Positions 29,231 through 36,358 of a stretch of DNA of 64,000 bases are shown piece after piece. The stretch spans positions 3,100,001 through 3,164,000 of the forward strand of contig NZ_CP011504.1 of the NCBI RefSeq assembly GCF_001028665.1. The letters run 5' to 3'. The notes beneath the pieces were generated by a model, which was given only the letters and a program-made list of their open reading frames with translations, did not search any database and was not told where the DNA came from. A program made the translations under genes and the position numbers. The first letter of the stretch is position 1; every line of letters begins with the position of its first letter. This stretch comes from Burkholderia pyrrocinia (GTDB taxonomy: Bacteria; Pseudomonadota; Gammaproteobacteria; Burkholderiales; Burkholderiaceae).

Positions 29231-30226
29231 TCAGACGAGTTCGGGCGTCTGCACGACGCTGATCTCGACGCCGACGGCCGTCGCGCCGAGCCCCGTCACC
29301 GGTTGCGCGTCGCGATAGTCGAGGCCGACCGCGATACGCACGTAGCGCTCGTCCGGGCAGCGGTTCATGAACGGATCGAACCCGACCCAGCCGAGCCCTT
29401 CGACATAGGCCTCGGCCCATGCATGGCCGGCCGGCTGCTGCATCAGTGCGGCGGCTTGCGGCTGCGCGCCGAGCGCCGCCTGCGACTGCCCCTGAGACTG
29501 CGACTGCGATTGCGACTGTGAGGCACGCGACACGCCGAGCGCCTGCTGCATGCCCTCGCCGCTCTGCAACGCGACCGCTTCCTCCTCTTCGTCGTCGCCC
29601 GCGTTCTGCTTCGCATCGGCGATGCGCTGCATCGCGCTGTCGGCGAGCACGTAGCCCGAGATATAGCGCGCGGGTATCTTCAGCACACGCGCGGCCGCGA
29701 TGAACGCGTGCGCATGGTCGCGGCTCGTCCCCTCGCCGCTTTGCAGCGCGGTTTCCGCATCGACGGGCGCGTCGGCGGCCAGGTTCGGCGCGTACGCGAT
29801 GCGGCCGTGCACCTCCGTCATCAGCCAGTGCAATGCGTCGAGGCCGCGCGGCTCGATCGGCAGCGCCTGCGCGAGCGCGCGCACGGTATCGCCCGCCTTC
29901 GTGAGCGTGGTCTCGCGCTCGAAGATCCACGGCGGCGCATAACCTTCGGGATTGCCGAGAATGCCCGCGCGGTCCTGCGTCTCGACGACGCCGGCCGCGA
30001 CGACGACGATCTCGGCCTTCGCGCCGCGGTCGTGACGCACGAGGTCGATCCGGTTGCCGAGCCCGTCGGCGTACGACAGCGTCGGCTCGACGCCGTCGAT
30101 CGTGACCTGCCACGCGCGCACCGTCTGCCCGGGCCCGGACTGCGGGCGCAGCCGCAGCCGTTGCAGCGCGTGGGTGGCTTGATCGTCGAACTGATAACGC
30201 GAGATGTGTCGGATGGCGAGTCGCAT
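29231..30226 (-). CDS. Transglutaminase-like protein with Ser in place of the catalytic Cys
   Basis: 331 residues with the bacterial transglutaminase N-domain (1-80) and core. Where its two paralogues in this block have Cys, this one has S168 (LQSGEGTSRDHAHAFIAAARVLKIPARYISGY), encoded by AGC, one base away from TGC. The His268 (AGHAWAEAYVEGLGW) and Asp284 (VGFDP) positions are kept. Between Ser168 and His268 lies an unusual insert at about 208-265, with an acidic run (DDEEEE), a second copy of LQSGEG and a Gln-Ser repeat (SQSQSQSQSQGQSQ). The N-terminal domain is well conserved, so the gene is not simply decaying. It may be a non-catalytic partner or use Ser. It follows the alpha-E gene by 8 bases and precedes DUF2126. 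Confidence 0.85.
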   Translation of the reverse strand: MRLAIRHISRYQFDDQATHALQRLRLRPQSGPGQTVRAWQVTIDGVEPTLSYADGLGNRIDLVRHDRGAKAEIVVVAAGVVETQDRAGILGNPEGYAPPWIFERETTLTKAGDTVRALAQALPIEPRGLDALHWLMTEVHGRIAYAPNLAADAPVDAETALQSGEGTSRDHAHAFIAAARVLKIPARYISGYVLADSAMQRIADAKQNAGDDEEEEAVALQSGEGMQQALGVSRASQSQSQSQSQGQSQAALGAQPQAAALMQQPAGHAWAEAYVEGLGWVGFDPFMNRCPDERYVRIAVGLDYRDAQPVTGLGATAVGVEISVVQTPELV

Positions 30227-30234
30227 GGCAAGTC

Positions 30235-31176
30235 TCAGTCGAAGTTGTAGGCCTGGGCGATTTCGAGCCCGAGGCTGTTGTTGCGGCCGATGAAGTCGGT
30301 CAGGAATTCGTGCAGGCCGCTCTTGAAGATCCGCTCGACCGAGGTATCGGACAGCATCTGCAGAATCTTCGTGGCCGTGTCGTGACACGGGTGTGTCACG
30401 CCGTAATCCTTCGCGAGCAGGTTCAGGCTCGACACGACGCGCCCGTAGCAATAACGCAGCGAACGCGGCATGCGGCCGTTCAGGATCAGGTAGTCGGCGA
30501 TGTTCATCGGCTTGTACTGCACGTCGTACACCCAGCGGTACGAACGGTGCGCGGCCACGCAGCGCAGGATCGTCTCCCACTGGTAGTTGTCGAGGATCGT
30601 GCCGACGTGCGACACCGACGGCAGCAGCAGGTGGTATTTCACGTCGATGATCCGCGCGGTGTTGTCCGCGCGCTCGATGAATGCGCCGATCTGCGCGAAA
30701 TCGAAGATCTCGTTGCGCAGCATCGTGCTGTAGAAGCTGCCGAGGATCAGCGCGGTTTCGCGCTTCACCTCGTCGAGCACCGCCGGCAGCTCGCTTTCCG
30801 GCACCGGCCGAGCGAGCGCGCGGCGCAGCGCGAGCCACGCGCCGTTCACGCTCTCCCACGCCTCGCGCGTGAGCGCCGTGCGCACCATCCGCGCGTTCGA
30901 GCGCGCGGCCTCGATGCACGAGAGCACGCTCGACGGGTTGTCGCGGTCGCGCAGCAGGTAGTCGGTCACGGTATCGGCCGCGTACGCGTCGTATTTCTGC
31001 CGGTAGCCTTCGTCGGCGCCCGAGCTGACGAGCACCGACGACCATTCGGCCGGCGCGTCGGCCGTGCGCGTGAGCGCCATCCGCAGCCCGGCATCGACGA
31101 TGCGCGCGATGTTCTCCGCGCGCTCGATATAGCGGTACATCCAGAAGAGACCGCTTGCAGTTCGTCCCAGAAGCAT
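30235..31176 (-). CDS. Alpha-E domain protein (DUF403)
   Basis: 313 residues, almost all alpha-helical. The family opening LLGRTASGLFWMYRYIERAENIARIVDAG is at the N-terminus, and the repeated acidic/aromatic helices include ERADNTARIIDVKYHLLLP and FRSYRWVYDVQYKPMNIADYLIL-like stretches (about 160-240). There are no membrane segments or signal peptide. Alpha-E proteins nearly always sit beside a circularly permuted ATP-grasp and a transglutaminase-like gene, as here. They are taken to be partners of the ATP-grasp enzyme, but their chemistry is unknown. It starts 64 bases after the ATP-grasp gene ends. Confidence 0.87.
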   Translation of the reverse strand: MLLGRTASGLFWMYRYIERAENIARIVDAGLRMALTRTADAPAEWSSVLVSSGADEGYRQKYDAYAADTVTDYLLRDRDNPSSVLSCIEAARSNARMVRTALTREAWESVNGAWLALRRALARPVPESELPAVLDEVKRETALILGSFYSTMLRNEIFDFAQIGAFIERADNTARIIDVKYHLLLPSVSHVGTILDNYQWETILRCVAAHRSYRWVYDVQYKPMNIADYLILNGRMPRSLRYCYGRVVSSLNLLAKDYGVTHPCHDTATKILQMLSDTSVERIFKSGLHEFLTDFIGRNNSLGLEIAQAYNFD

Positions 31177-31240
31177 CTCGTGTCCACTCCGTCTTCGTTC
31201 GGTTCGCGCGCCGGCTCCGGCGCGCGCGGTCGTGCCCGGC

Positions 31241-32656
31241 TCAGTCGGCCAGCACCCACGTGTCCTTGGTGCCGCCGCCCTGGCTCGAGTTGACGACGAG
31301 CGAGCCCTCCTTCAGCGCGACGCGCGTGAGCCCGCCCGGCGTGATGCGGATCCGGTCCGACACCAGCACGAACGGCCGCAGGTCGACGTGGCGCGGCGCA
31401 AGGCCGGCTTCGGTCAGGATCGGCGTCGTGGACAACGCCAGCGTGGGTTGCGCGATGTAGTTCGCGGGCCGCGCGCGCAGCTTCGCGGAAAACGCCTCGA
31501 TCTCGGCCTTCGACGCGCACGGCCCGACGAGCATCCCGTAGCCGCCCGAGCCGTGCACTTCCTTCACGACCAGTTCGTCCAGATGCTCGAGCACGTATTT
31601 CAGGCTGTCCGCATCGCCGCAGCGCCAGGTCGGCACGTTCTCCAGCAGCGCCTTGCGGCCAGTGTAGAACTCGACGATCTCCGGCATGTACGAGTAGATC
31701 GCCTTGTCGTCGGCAATGCCGGTGCCGGGCGCGTTCGCGATCGTGATGTTGCCCGCGCGATAGACATCCATGATCCCCGCGACGCCGAGCACCGAATCGG
31801 GGCGGAACGTGAGCGGATCGAGGAAGGCATCGTCGACGCGCCGGTACAGCACGTCGATCGGCTGGAAGCCTTCGGTCGTGCGCATCGCGACGCGGCCGTC
31901 GATCACCTGCAGGTCGCTGCCCTCGACGAGGTGCACGCCCATCTGGTCGGCGAGGAACGAATGTTCGTAGTACGCGGAATTGTGGATGCCGGGCGTCAGC
32001 ACGGCGATGGTCGGGTTGTCCGCGTTGCCGCCCGGCGGGCACACGGCCGCGAGCGACTGGCGCAGCATCTGCGGATAGGTTTCGACCGGGCGCACCTTCA
32101 CCTGCTGGAACAGCTCGGGGAAGAGCTGCATCATCGTCTCGCGGTTTTCCAGCATGTACGACACGCCGGACGGCGTGCGCGCGTTGTCCTCCAGCACGTA
32201 GAACTCGTTCTCGCCGGTGCGCACGATGTCGACGCCGATGATGTGCGTGTAAACGTTGCCGGGCGGCCGGAAATCGATCATCTCCGGGATGAACGCTTCG
32301 TTGTGCGCGATCAGGTGCTTCGGCACGATGCCCGCGCGCACGATCTCCTGGCGGTGGTAGATGTCGTCGAGGAACGCGTTGAGCGCCATCACGCGCTGCT
32401 CGATGCCGAGCGACAGCCGGCTCCATTCCGGACCCGAGATGATGCGCGGGACGATATCGAACGGAATCAGCCGCTCGGCGGCCTCCGCGTCGCCGTAGAC
32501 GGCGAACGTGATGCCCGTCTTGCGGAACACGCCCTCCGCGTCGTGGGCTTTCTGGGCGAGGCTCGCGGGATTCTGCGTGTCGAGCCATTGCTTCAGGCGC
32601 GCGTAAGGCGCCCTTACCATGTCGCCGGATTGCAGCATTTCATCGAATGGCTTCAT
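31241..32656 (-). CDS. Circularly permuted ATP-grasp protein (DUF404/DUF407 type)
   Basis: 471 residues. Motifs match the ATP-grasp half of the fused paralogue downstream: TIAVLTPGIHNSAYYEHSFLADQMGVHLVEGSDL (about 225-258), YRRVDDAFLDPLTFRPDSVLGVAGIMD, NAPGTGIADDKAIYSYMPEIV, and VKEVHGSGGYGMLVG, the glycine-rich ATP loop. It should form an amide or peptide bond using ATP, on an unknown substrate. The ATG at 32656 follows GGAG by about ten bases; an ATG 15 bases further upstream is possible. It is the first gene of the 10.8-kb minus-strand block and is preceded by a leader with attenuator-like hairpins. Confidence 0.87.
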   Translation of the reverse strand: MKPFDEMLQSGDMVRAPYARLKQWLDTQNPASLAQKAHDAEGVFRKTGITFAVYGDAEAAERLIPFDIVPRIISGPEWSRLSLGIEQRVMALNAFLDDIYHRQEIVRAGIVPKHLIAHNEAFIPEMIDFRPPGNVYTHIIGVDIVRTGENEFYVLEDNARTPSGVSYMLENRETMMQLFPELFQQVKVRPVETYPQMLRQSLAAVCPPGGNADNPTIAVLTPGIHNSAYYEHSFLADQMGVHLVEGSDLQVIDGRVAMRTTEGFQPIDVLYRRVDDAFLDPLTFRPDSVLGVAGIMDVYRAGNITIANAPGTGIADDKAIYSYMPEIVEFYTGRKALLENVPTWRCGDADSLKYVLEHLDELVVKEVHGSGGYGMLVGPCASKAEIEAFSAKLRARPANYIAQPTLALSTTPILTEAGLAPRHVDLRPFVLVSDRIRITPGGLTRVALKEGSLVVNSSQGGGTKDTWVLAD

Positions 32657-33238
32657 CGATCTTTTCTCCATCGATCGTTTTCCCCGGCATTGCGCATGCC
32701 GGACCGGCGTAACGACTACTCTGCAAGGACCGTGCCTTGCGATACCCCCCTTTTTGCGCCGCGCCGGGCATGCCCGCGCGGCATGCCGCACCATTACGGT
32801 GCGGCGCGCGACGCCGATGGCGGCATCGATGCGCCGCGATCGCGCACGATGCTGCGCTGCGTCTAACGAACATAGTTCTCCCGCGTGTCACGAATGTGCA
32901 ATCTGCACTGCACAAAAAACGGCCCGCCTGAAGCGCCGGACCGCCGGAGCGGAGGGAGGAAAAGGCGGGCCGGCACGCACACCGCGCGTGCCGGGCCCTG
33001 GGGAAGTACCGTCTGCGGCGCCCCGGCAGTTCGACGCGATGAACTAACCGGTTAGCCGGGTCCGGCACCTCAACGCTATGTAGCCGTAATCCCGCCGACA
33101 ATGCCCATGCATATTTCGACTGACACCCATCGAAAAAAAACATCGGGCCAACCGGCTCGAGGCGCGGTAGTCTAGAAAGTTGGTGCAGCGAAGCGGCGCC
33201 GCCTTTCAGGCGCCCGACTATAAAAAGCGAAGATCGAA
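32657..33238. other. 582-base divergent control region between the ATP-grasp block and a LysR gene
   Basis: No full gene is supported here. On the minus strand the region holds two competing hairpins (32920-32994) and a 22-codon frame ahead of them (33044-33112, opening MHGHCRRDYGYIAL) that could be a leader peptide, though it has no convincing ribosome site. The 33170-33238 segment is the promoter side of the LysR gene, with the -10-like TATAAA about 20 bases ahead of its ATG. Confidence 0.45.
32920..32994 (-). promoter_or_regulatory. Attenuator-like pair of mutually exclusive hairpins
   Basis: Read on the minus strand, a first stem (arms at 32986-32994 and 32970-32978, CCGGCACGC with GCGTGCCGG) shares three bases with a second stem (arms 32963-32972 and 32920-32929, CGGCCCGCCT with AGGCGGGCCG). 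The second stem is followed at once by a run of six T, as in a rho-independent terminator. Forming the first stem would hinder the second, which is the layout of transcription attenuators. It lies about 260 bases ahead of the ATP-grasp gene. Confidence 0.5.
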
Positions 33239-34234
33239 ATGGAAGCAAAGTGGCTGGAAGATTTCCTGAGCCTTGCGGATACCAAGAGCTTTTCCCGGGC
33301 CGCGCGTAACCGGCACCTGACGCAGTCGGCATTCAGCAGACGAATCGCCGCGCTCGAAACCTGGATGGACGCGAAGCTGGTCGACCGGAGCATCAACCCG
33401 ATCACGCTGACGCCGGCCGGCCAGATGTTCCGCGGCCTGGCCGCCGACATCCTGCGCAGCATGTATGCGGCGCGCAATCTCGTGAACGGCTACGACCAGT
33501 TCGCGGCCAGCGACCAGGTCGTACGCTTCGCCGTCGCGCATACGCTCGTCTTCACGCTGTTCCCCGAATGGCTCAAGCAGCTCAACGGCGAGGTCGGCCA
33601 CGTGACCGCGCGCGTCAACGCGGTGAACGTGCCGGAAGGCGTGCAGCAGCTCGTCGAAGGCGAATGCGACCTGCTGCTCGGCTATCACCATCCGCAGTTG
33701 CCGATCGTGCTGGACCCGAACCACTTCCCGTTCGTCAACCTCGGCGTCGAGCGGATCCTGCCGGTGTCGACGCCCGACGCGCGCGGCAAGCCCGTGTTCC
33801 AGCTGCCGGGCACGCCCGATGCCCCGCTGCCGCTGCTCGCGTATTCGTCGGGCGCGTTTCTCGGGAACATCGTCGAGATGCTGCTGCTGAATGCGACCGA
33901 GCCGTATGCGCTGCACCGGTGCTTCGAGACGCACATGTCCGAGGCGCTGAAGGGCATGGTCGTGGCCGGGCACGGGATCGGCTGGCTGCCGGAAAGCTGC
34001 GTCGCGAAAGAGCTCGCGGAAGGCACGCTCGTGTGCGCCGGTTCCGGGGACTGGATCACCGAACTCGAAATCCGCCTGTATCGATCGGCACGCAAGCGCG
34101 GGCTCGCGGCCGAGCAGTTGTGGACCTACATCATGAACCGGCCGCGCACGGCGGTCGAAGGTGCGAGCGGCGCCGAGCCGTCGGCCGCACCGGCCATGCG
34201 CATCGCGCGGCGAAGCGCGGGCGGCAGCCGCTGA
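33239..34234 (+). CDS. LysR-family transcriptional regulator (HypT/YjiE-like opening)
   Basis: 331 residues. The N-terminal HTH (KWLEDFLSLADTKSFSRAARNRHLTQSAFSRRIAALETWM) has the aromatic-rich opening seen in the HypT/YjiE branch of LysR regulators. The effector domain spans about 90-300, and the last 25 residues are a disordered basic tail. It is divergent from the ATP-grasp block and upstream of the exopolysaccharide operon, so it could control either. The first is more usual for a divergent LysR gene. Assignment to the hypochlorite-sensing branch rests only on the N-terminal resemblance and is uncertain. Confidence 0.85.
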   Translation: MEAKWLEDFLSLADTKSFSRAARNRHLTQSAFSRRIAALETWMDAKLVDRSINPITLTPAGQMFRGLAADILRSMYAARNLVNGYDQFAASDQVVRFAVAHTLVFTLFPEWLKQLNGEVGHVTARVNAVNVPEGVQQLVEGECDLLLGYHHPQLPIVLDPNHFPFVNLGVERILPVSTPDARGKPVFQLPGTPDAPLPLLAYSSGAFLGNIVEMLLLNATEPYALHRCFETHMSEALKGMVVAGHGIGWLPESCVAKELAEGTLVCAGSGDWITELEIRLYRSARKRGLAAEQLWTYIMNRPRTAVEGASGAEPSAAPAMRIARRSAGGSR

Positions 34235-34263
34235 CAGTCGCGCTCGCGTCGTGTTCGTCCACG

Positions 34264-34305
34264 GTGCGGGTGCGGGTGCGGGTGCGGGTGCGGGTGCGGG
34301 TGCAG
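34264..34305. repeat. Hexanucleotide tandem repeat
   Basis: Six perfect copies of GTGCGG (34264-34299) are followed by one variant, GTGCAG. The run begins about 30 bases after the LysR stop codon in non-coding DNA. Being a multiple of three and outside any gene, it cannot cause frame-shifting phase variation there. Confidence 0.9.
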
Positions 34306-34445
34306 TGCAGTCAGCCCCGGGCAATCCGTCTTCCGCATGCATCCTCGTCGCACGGCTTCGTATCGAACTCGCCCCGACAGCAATCGACGATCGTGCGCGG
34401 CAAGTGAAATCACCGAACCCGGCCCGTAATCGACATTAAAGAAAA

Positions 34446-34459
34446 CGCAAACGTTTGCG
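34446..34459. promoter_or_regulatory. LacI/PurR-type operator
   Basis: CGCAAACGTTTGCG is a perfect 14-base palindrome with the central CG and the half-site typical of LacI-family regulators. It is close to the PurR box. No LacI-family gene lies in this window. Confidence 0.55.
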
Positions 34460-34813
34460 CTTCGGGATCAGGTTTTTTATTACCGCCGCCGCATGCCTGA
34501 ATAATCCGTCTGATTTTCTCGGCAGAAATACGCCGTTACAGAACAAAATAAAATTTTCCATTTATCTGTAACAACCGACAATATCAAAAACGTCGCACCC
34601 CATTTTAAATCTCGCACCCTGTATCCGGACCCCAATCGATTCGCATCGAACACAGCCGCAATAATTCCTTTTATCAGTCGTTATTTTTCGGCACGAATGT
34701 CGATACCTCCGATGTGATTCAAAGCGTGCTCGATCATCGCTACCGAAAAGCAATGATCATATCCAGCAATATCGACTTTCTTCAGCGGTAAGCGAGTCAG
34801 ACGAATCCGTCGT

Positions 34814-34833
34814 TATCCTATTTAAATAGGATA
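34814..34833. promoter_or_regulatory. Perfect 20-base palindrome, candidate operator
   Basis: TATCCTATTTAAATAGGATA is a perfect 20-base palindrome lying 139-158 bases ahead of the first secreted-protein gene. It is too long to be chance in this setting, and its regulator is unknown. Confidence 0.6.
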
Positions 34834-34852
34834 TTTCACCGCCGTCCCATTT

Positions 34853-34868
34853 CAACCACACGTGGTTG
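34853..34868. promoter_or_regulatory. Third dyad of the operon control region
   Basis: CAACCAC-AC-GTGGTTG has 7-base perfect arms and a 2-base centre. It lies 20 bases after the 20-base palindrome and about 105 bases ahead of the start at 34972, so it may overlap or flank the promoter. Confidence 0.5.
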
Positions 34869-34971
34869 TCGATTCAAAAACCATCGTGTATCAATAGCGT
34901 GTCGCAAAAAGAACGCTGGAAACTTGAATCGGATTAAATGCGTTGCCATTGATTCCGGACGGGAGGTTGCA

Positions 34972-35382
34972 ATGTCTTCCTCGTTTCGACAGCATGCTTT
35001 CCCTTTCCTGAGCGTCGTCATCTCAACGCTCTGCCTCAATGCGATGGCCCAGGCACCCGCATCCGGTCCGGGCACAGGCCGCTACGTGATTTCGTATATC
35101 TGCGGCGACGCGCGGATCGACGGGACCGCACCGCTTCCCCCCGACGGCCGTCCGTACAACCTGGGCGTGTCGTTCGCTTCGGCCCAGACCGGGCAACCGC
35201 TTTCCAACGTGCAGGTGCGCCTGCGGCGACATGGCCGCGTGCTCGTCGAATTCAATGCATCGGGGTCGCGCTGCCTGTTCAGCGTGCCCGATGCGAGCTA
35301 CCGGGTCGAAGGGACCTATCAGGGGGCCACGCAGTTCGCGATCGTCGAAACGGGCGTGCTCACCACGCAGTTGCGATGGTGA
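34972..35382 (+). CDS. Small secreted protein, possible beta-sandwich domain
   Basis: 136 residues. A signal peptide covers about 1-27 (SSSFRQHAFPFLSVVISTLCLNAMAQ, ending MAQA). The mature part has two cysteines, in YICGD and SRCLF, and the pattern GQPLSNVQVRLRRHGRVLVEFNASGSRCLFSVPDASYRVEGTYQG. That pattern looks like a carboxypeptidase-regulatory or transthyretin-like beta-sandwich, which suggests binding rather than catalysis. The ATG at 34972 was chosen over one at 34924 because GGGAGG stands 5 bases ahead and the signal peptide then starts correctly. It opens the extended pga gene run, so a role in polysaccharide or matrix handling outside the cell is plausible but unproven. Confidence 0.7.
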   Translation: MSSSFRQHAFPFLSVVISTLCLNAMAQAPASGPGTGRYVISYICGDARIDGTAPLPPDGRPYNLGVSFASAQTGQPLSNVQVRLRRHGRVLVEFNASGSRCLFSVPDASYRVEGTYQGATQFAIVETGVLTTQLRW

Positions 35383-35445
35383 ACGCCGCCTGAACCCGCT
35401 CCGATTGTGTCATTCACCGCAGCGTCTCGAATCAAGGAGCATTGA

Positions 35446-36255
35446 ATGACTCGCGCAGAACGACCGGACGACTCGCCTGCCCGCCAGCCGAAACCCTCCT
35501 GGGGTCCTGGCAAGAATGCCGCGCTCAGCTTCGTCGCGTTCGCCACGATCTTCGGCCTCTTCGCCTATACCGAGCGGGACACGGCGCTCGGCCATGCGAG
35601 CGTGACGCACGACTTCTCCGGCGCGGTCGCAACCGCCGTCGGGAAGTACCGCAACGCGATCGTGGCCGCGACGTCCCGCGCAACCGGCGCGTCCGGCGCG
35701 TCCGGCGTGTCCGGCGTGTCCGGAGCATCGGCCGCCCCCGGGCCGGCGCCGACGATCGCACAGGCCGTGCCGCCGGCACCGCCCAAGTCCACAGCGGCCG
35801 AGGTGCCGGCAGTGCCGCCCGTCGCGCTCGCGGCCGAACCGGAAGCCGCGCCGCGGGCAGCGCACCGTGCCGCCGCGAAACGCCGGCTACCGTCGCACGC
35901 ACCTCCCATGACACTCGCGGCCCAGACGCATGCCGGGTCGGTCCTCGACCGTGCCGGCACACGGTCCGTCGCTGCGCATCGCGCGCCGCGAACCGAGACG
36001 CTGGCGGGCACGAGAAAGCGCATGGACCTCGCGCCGAAGCCGCACTCGTACGGCACCGACCCGGCGCACATGCAGACGGCAAGCGTCACGCACGCGGAAC
36101 TGGAAGGCGCCCGCGCACTGGCAAAGGCACGCTGGTGCGCGCAGATCGACGAATGGAACTGTGTGGAGCAAAACGCGAGCCGGGCGCTCGCGATCGACCC
36201 GAAGAACAGCGAATCGCGCGCGTTGCTTGGTCAAGCGGTCCGCAATCGCCTGTGA
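35446..36255 (+). CDS. Membrane-anchored protein with disordered linker and TPR-like end
   Basis: 269 residues. One membrane helix lies near 25-42 (NAALSFVAFATIFGLFAY) with the short N-terminus inside. A long Ala/Pro-rich linker follows, including a Ser-Gly repeat SGASGVSGVSGAS (about 83-95). The last 50 residues (ELEGARALAKARWCAQIDEWNCVEQNASRALAIDPKNSESRALLGQAVRN) resemble one TPR repeat with a cysteine pair. This periplasmic tail could dock on another envelope protein. AAGGAG stands 6 bases ahead of the ATG. It lies between the secreted protein and pgaA and is probably co-transcribed. I know of no characterised homologue; a scaffold for the Pga export machine is a guess from position. Confidence 0.7.
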   Translation: MTRAERPDDSPARQPKPSWGPGKNAALSFVAFATIFGLFAYTERDTALGHASVTHDFSGAVATAVGKYRNAIVAATSRATGASGASGVSGVSGASAAPGPAPTIAQAVPPAPPKSTAAEVPAVPPVALAAEPEAAPRAAHRAAAKRRLPSHAPPMTLAAQTHAGSVLDRAGTRSVAAHRAPRTETLAGTRKRMDLAPKPHSYGTDPAHMQTASVTHAELEGARALAKARWCAQIDEWNCVEQNASRALAIDPKNSESRALLGQAVRNRL

Positions 36256-36358
36256 GCCGGTTCCGCATGGCCGGGCCCGCTGCCCGGCCGCGCGACGAGC
36301 GGCGGCGGGCAGCGTCGGGTGTGCAACCGATGCGACCGTTTCATAGTGAGGAAACACC

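Larger units (their letters stand above)
34306..34971. other. AT-rich control region upstream of the exopolysaccharide operon
   Basis: About 670 bases without a supported gene. From 34430 to 34930 the DNA is far richer in A+T than the rest of the window. It carries three separate dyads (34446-34459, 34814-34833 and 34853-34868), consistent with a large, multiply regulated promoter region for the genes starting at 34972. AT-rich DNA of this kind is also a usual target of H-NS-type silencers, which is inference. Confidence 0.6.

Noticed and set aside
26259..29318. Very long open frame on the plus strand opposite the DUF2126 gene
   Set aside because: Arg/Ala-rich translation without domains, fully opposite a gene with clear motifs; such shadows are common in GC-rich DNA. 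The same holds for the long frames opposite 238-1773, 9797-11884, 22886-25534 and pgaA.
34264..34305. Hexanucleotide repeat as a phase-variation switch
   Set aside because: It lies after the LysR stop codon, is not in a promoter that I can define, and changes of six bases would keep any frame.
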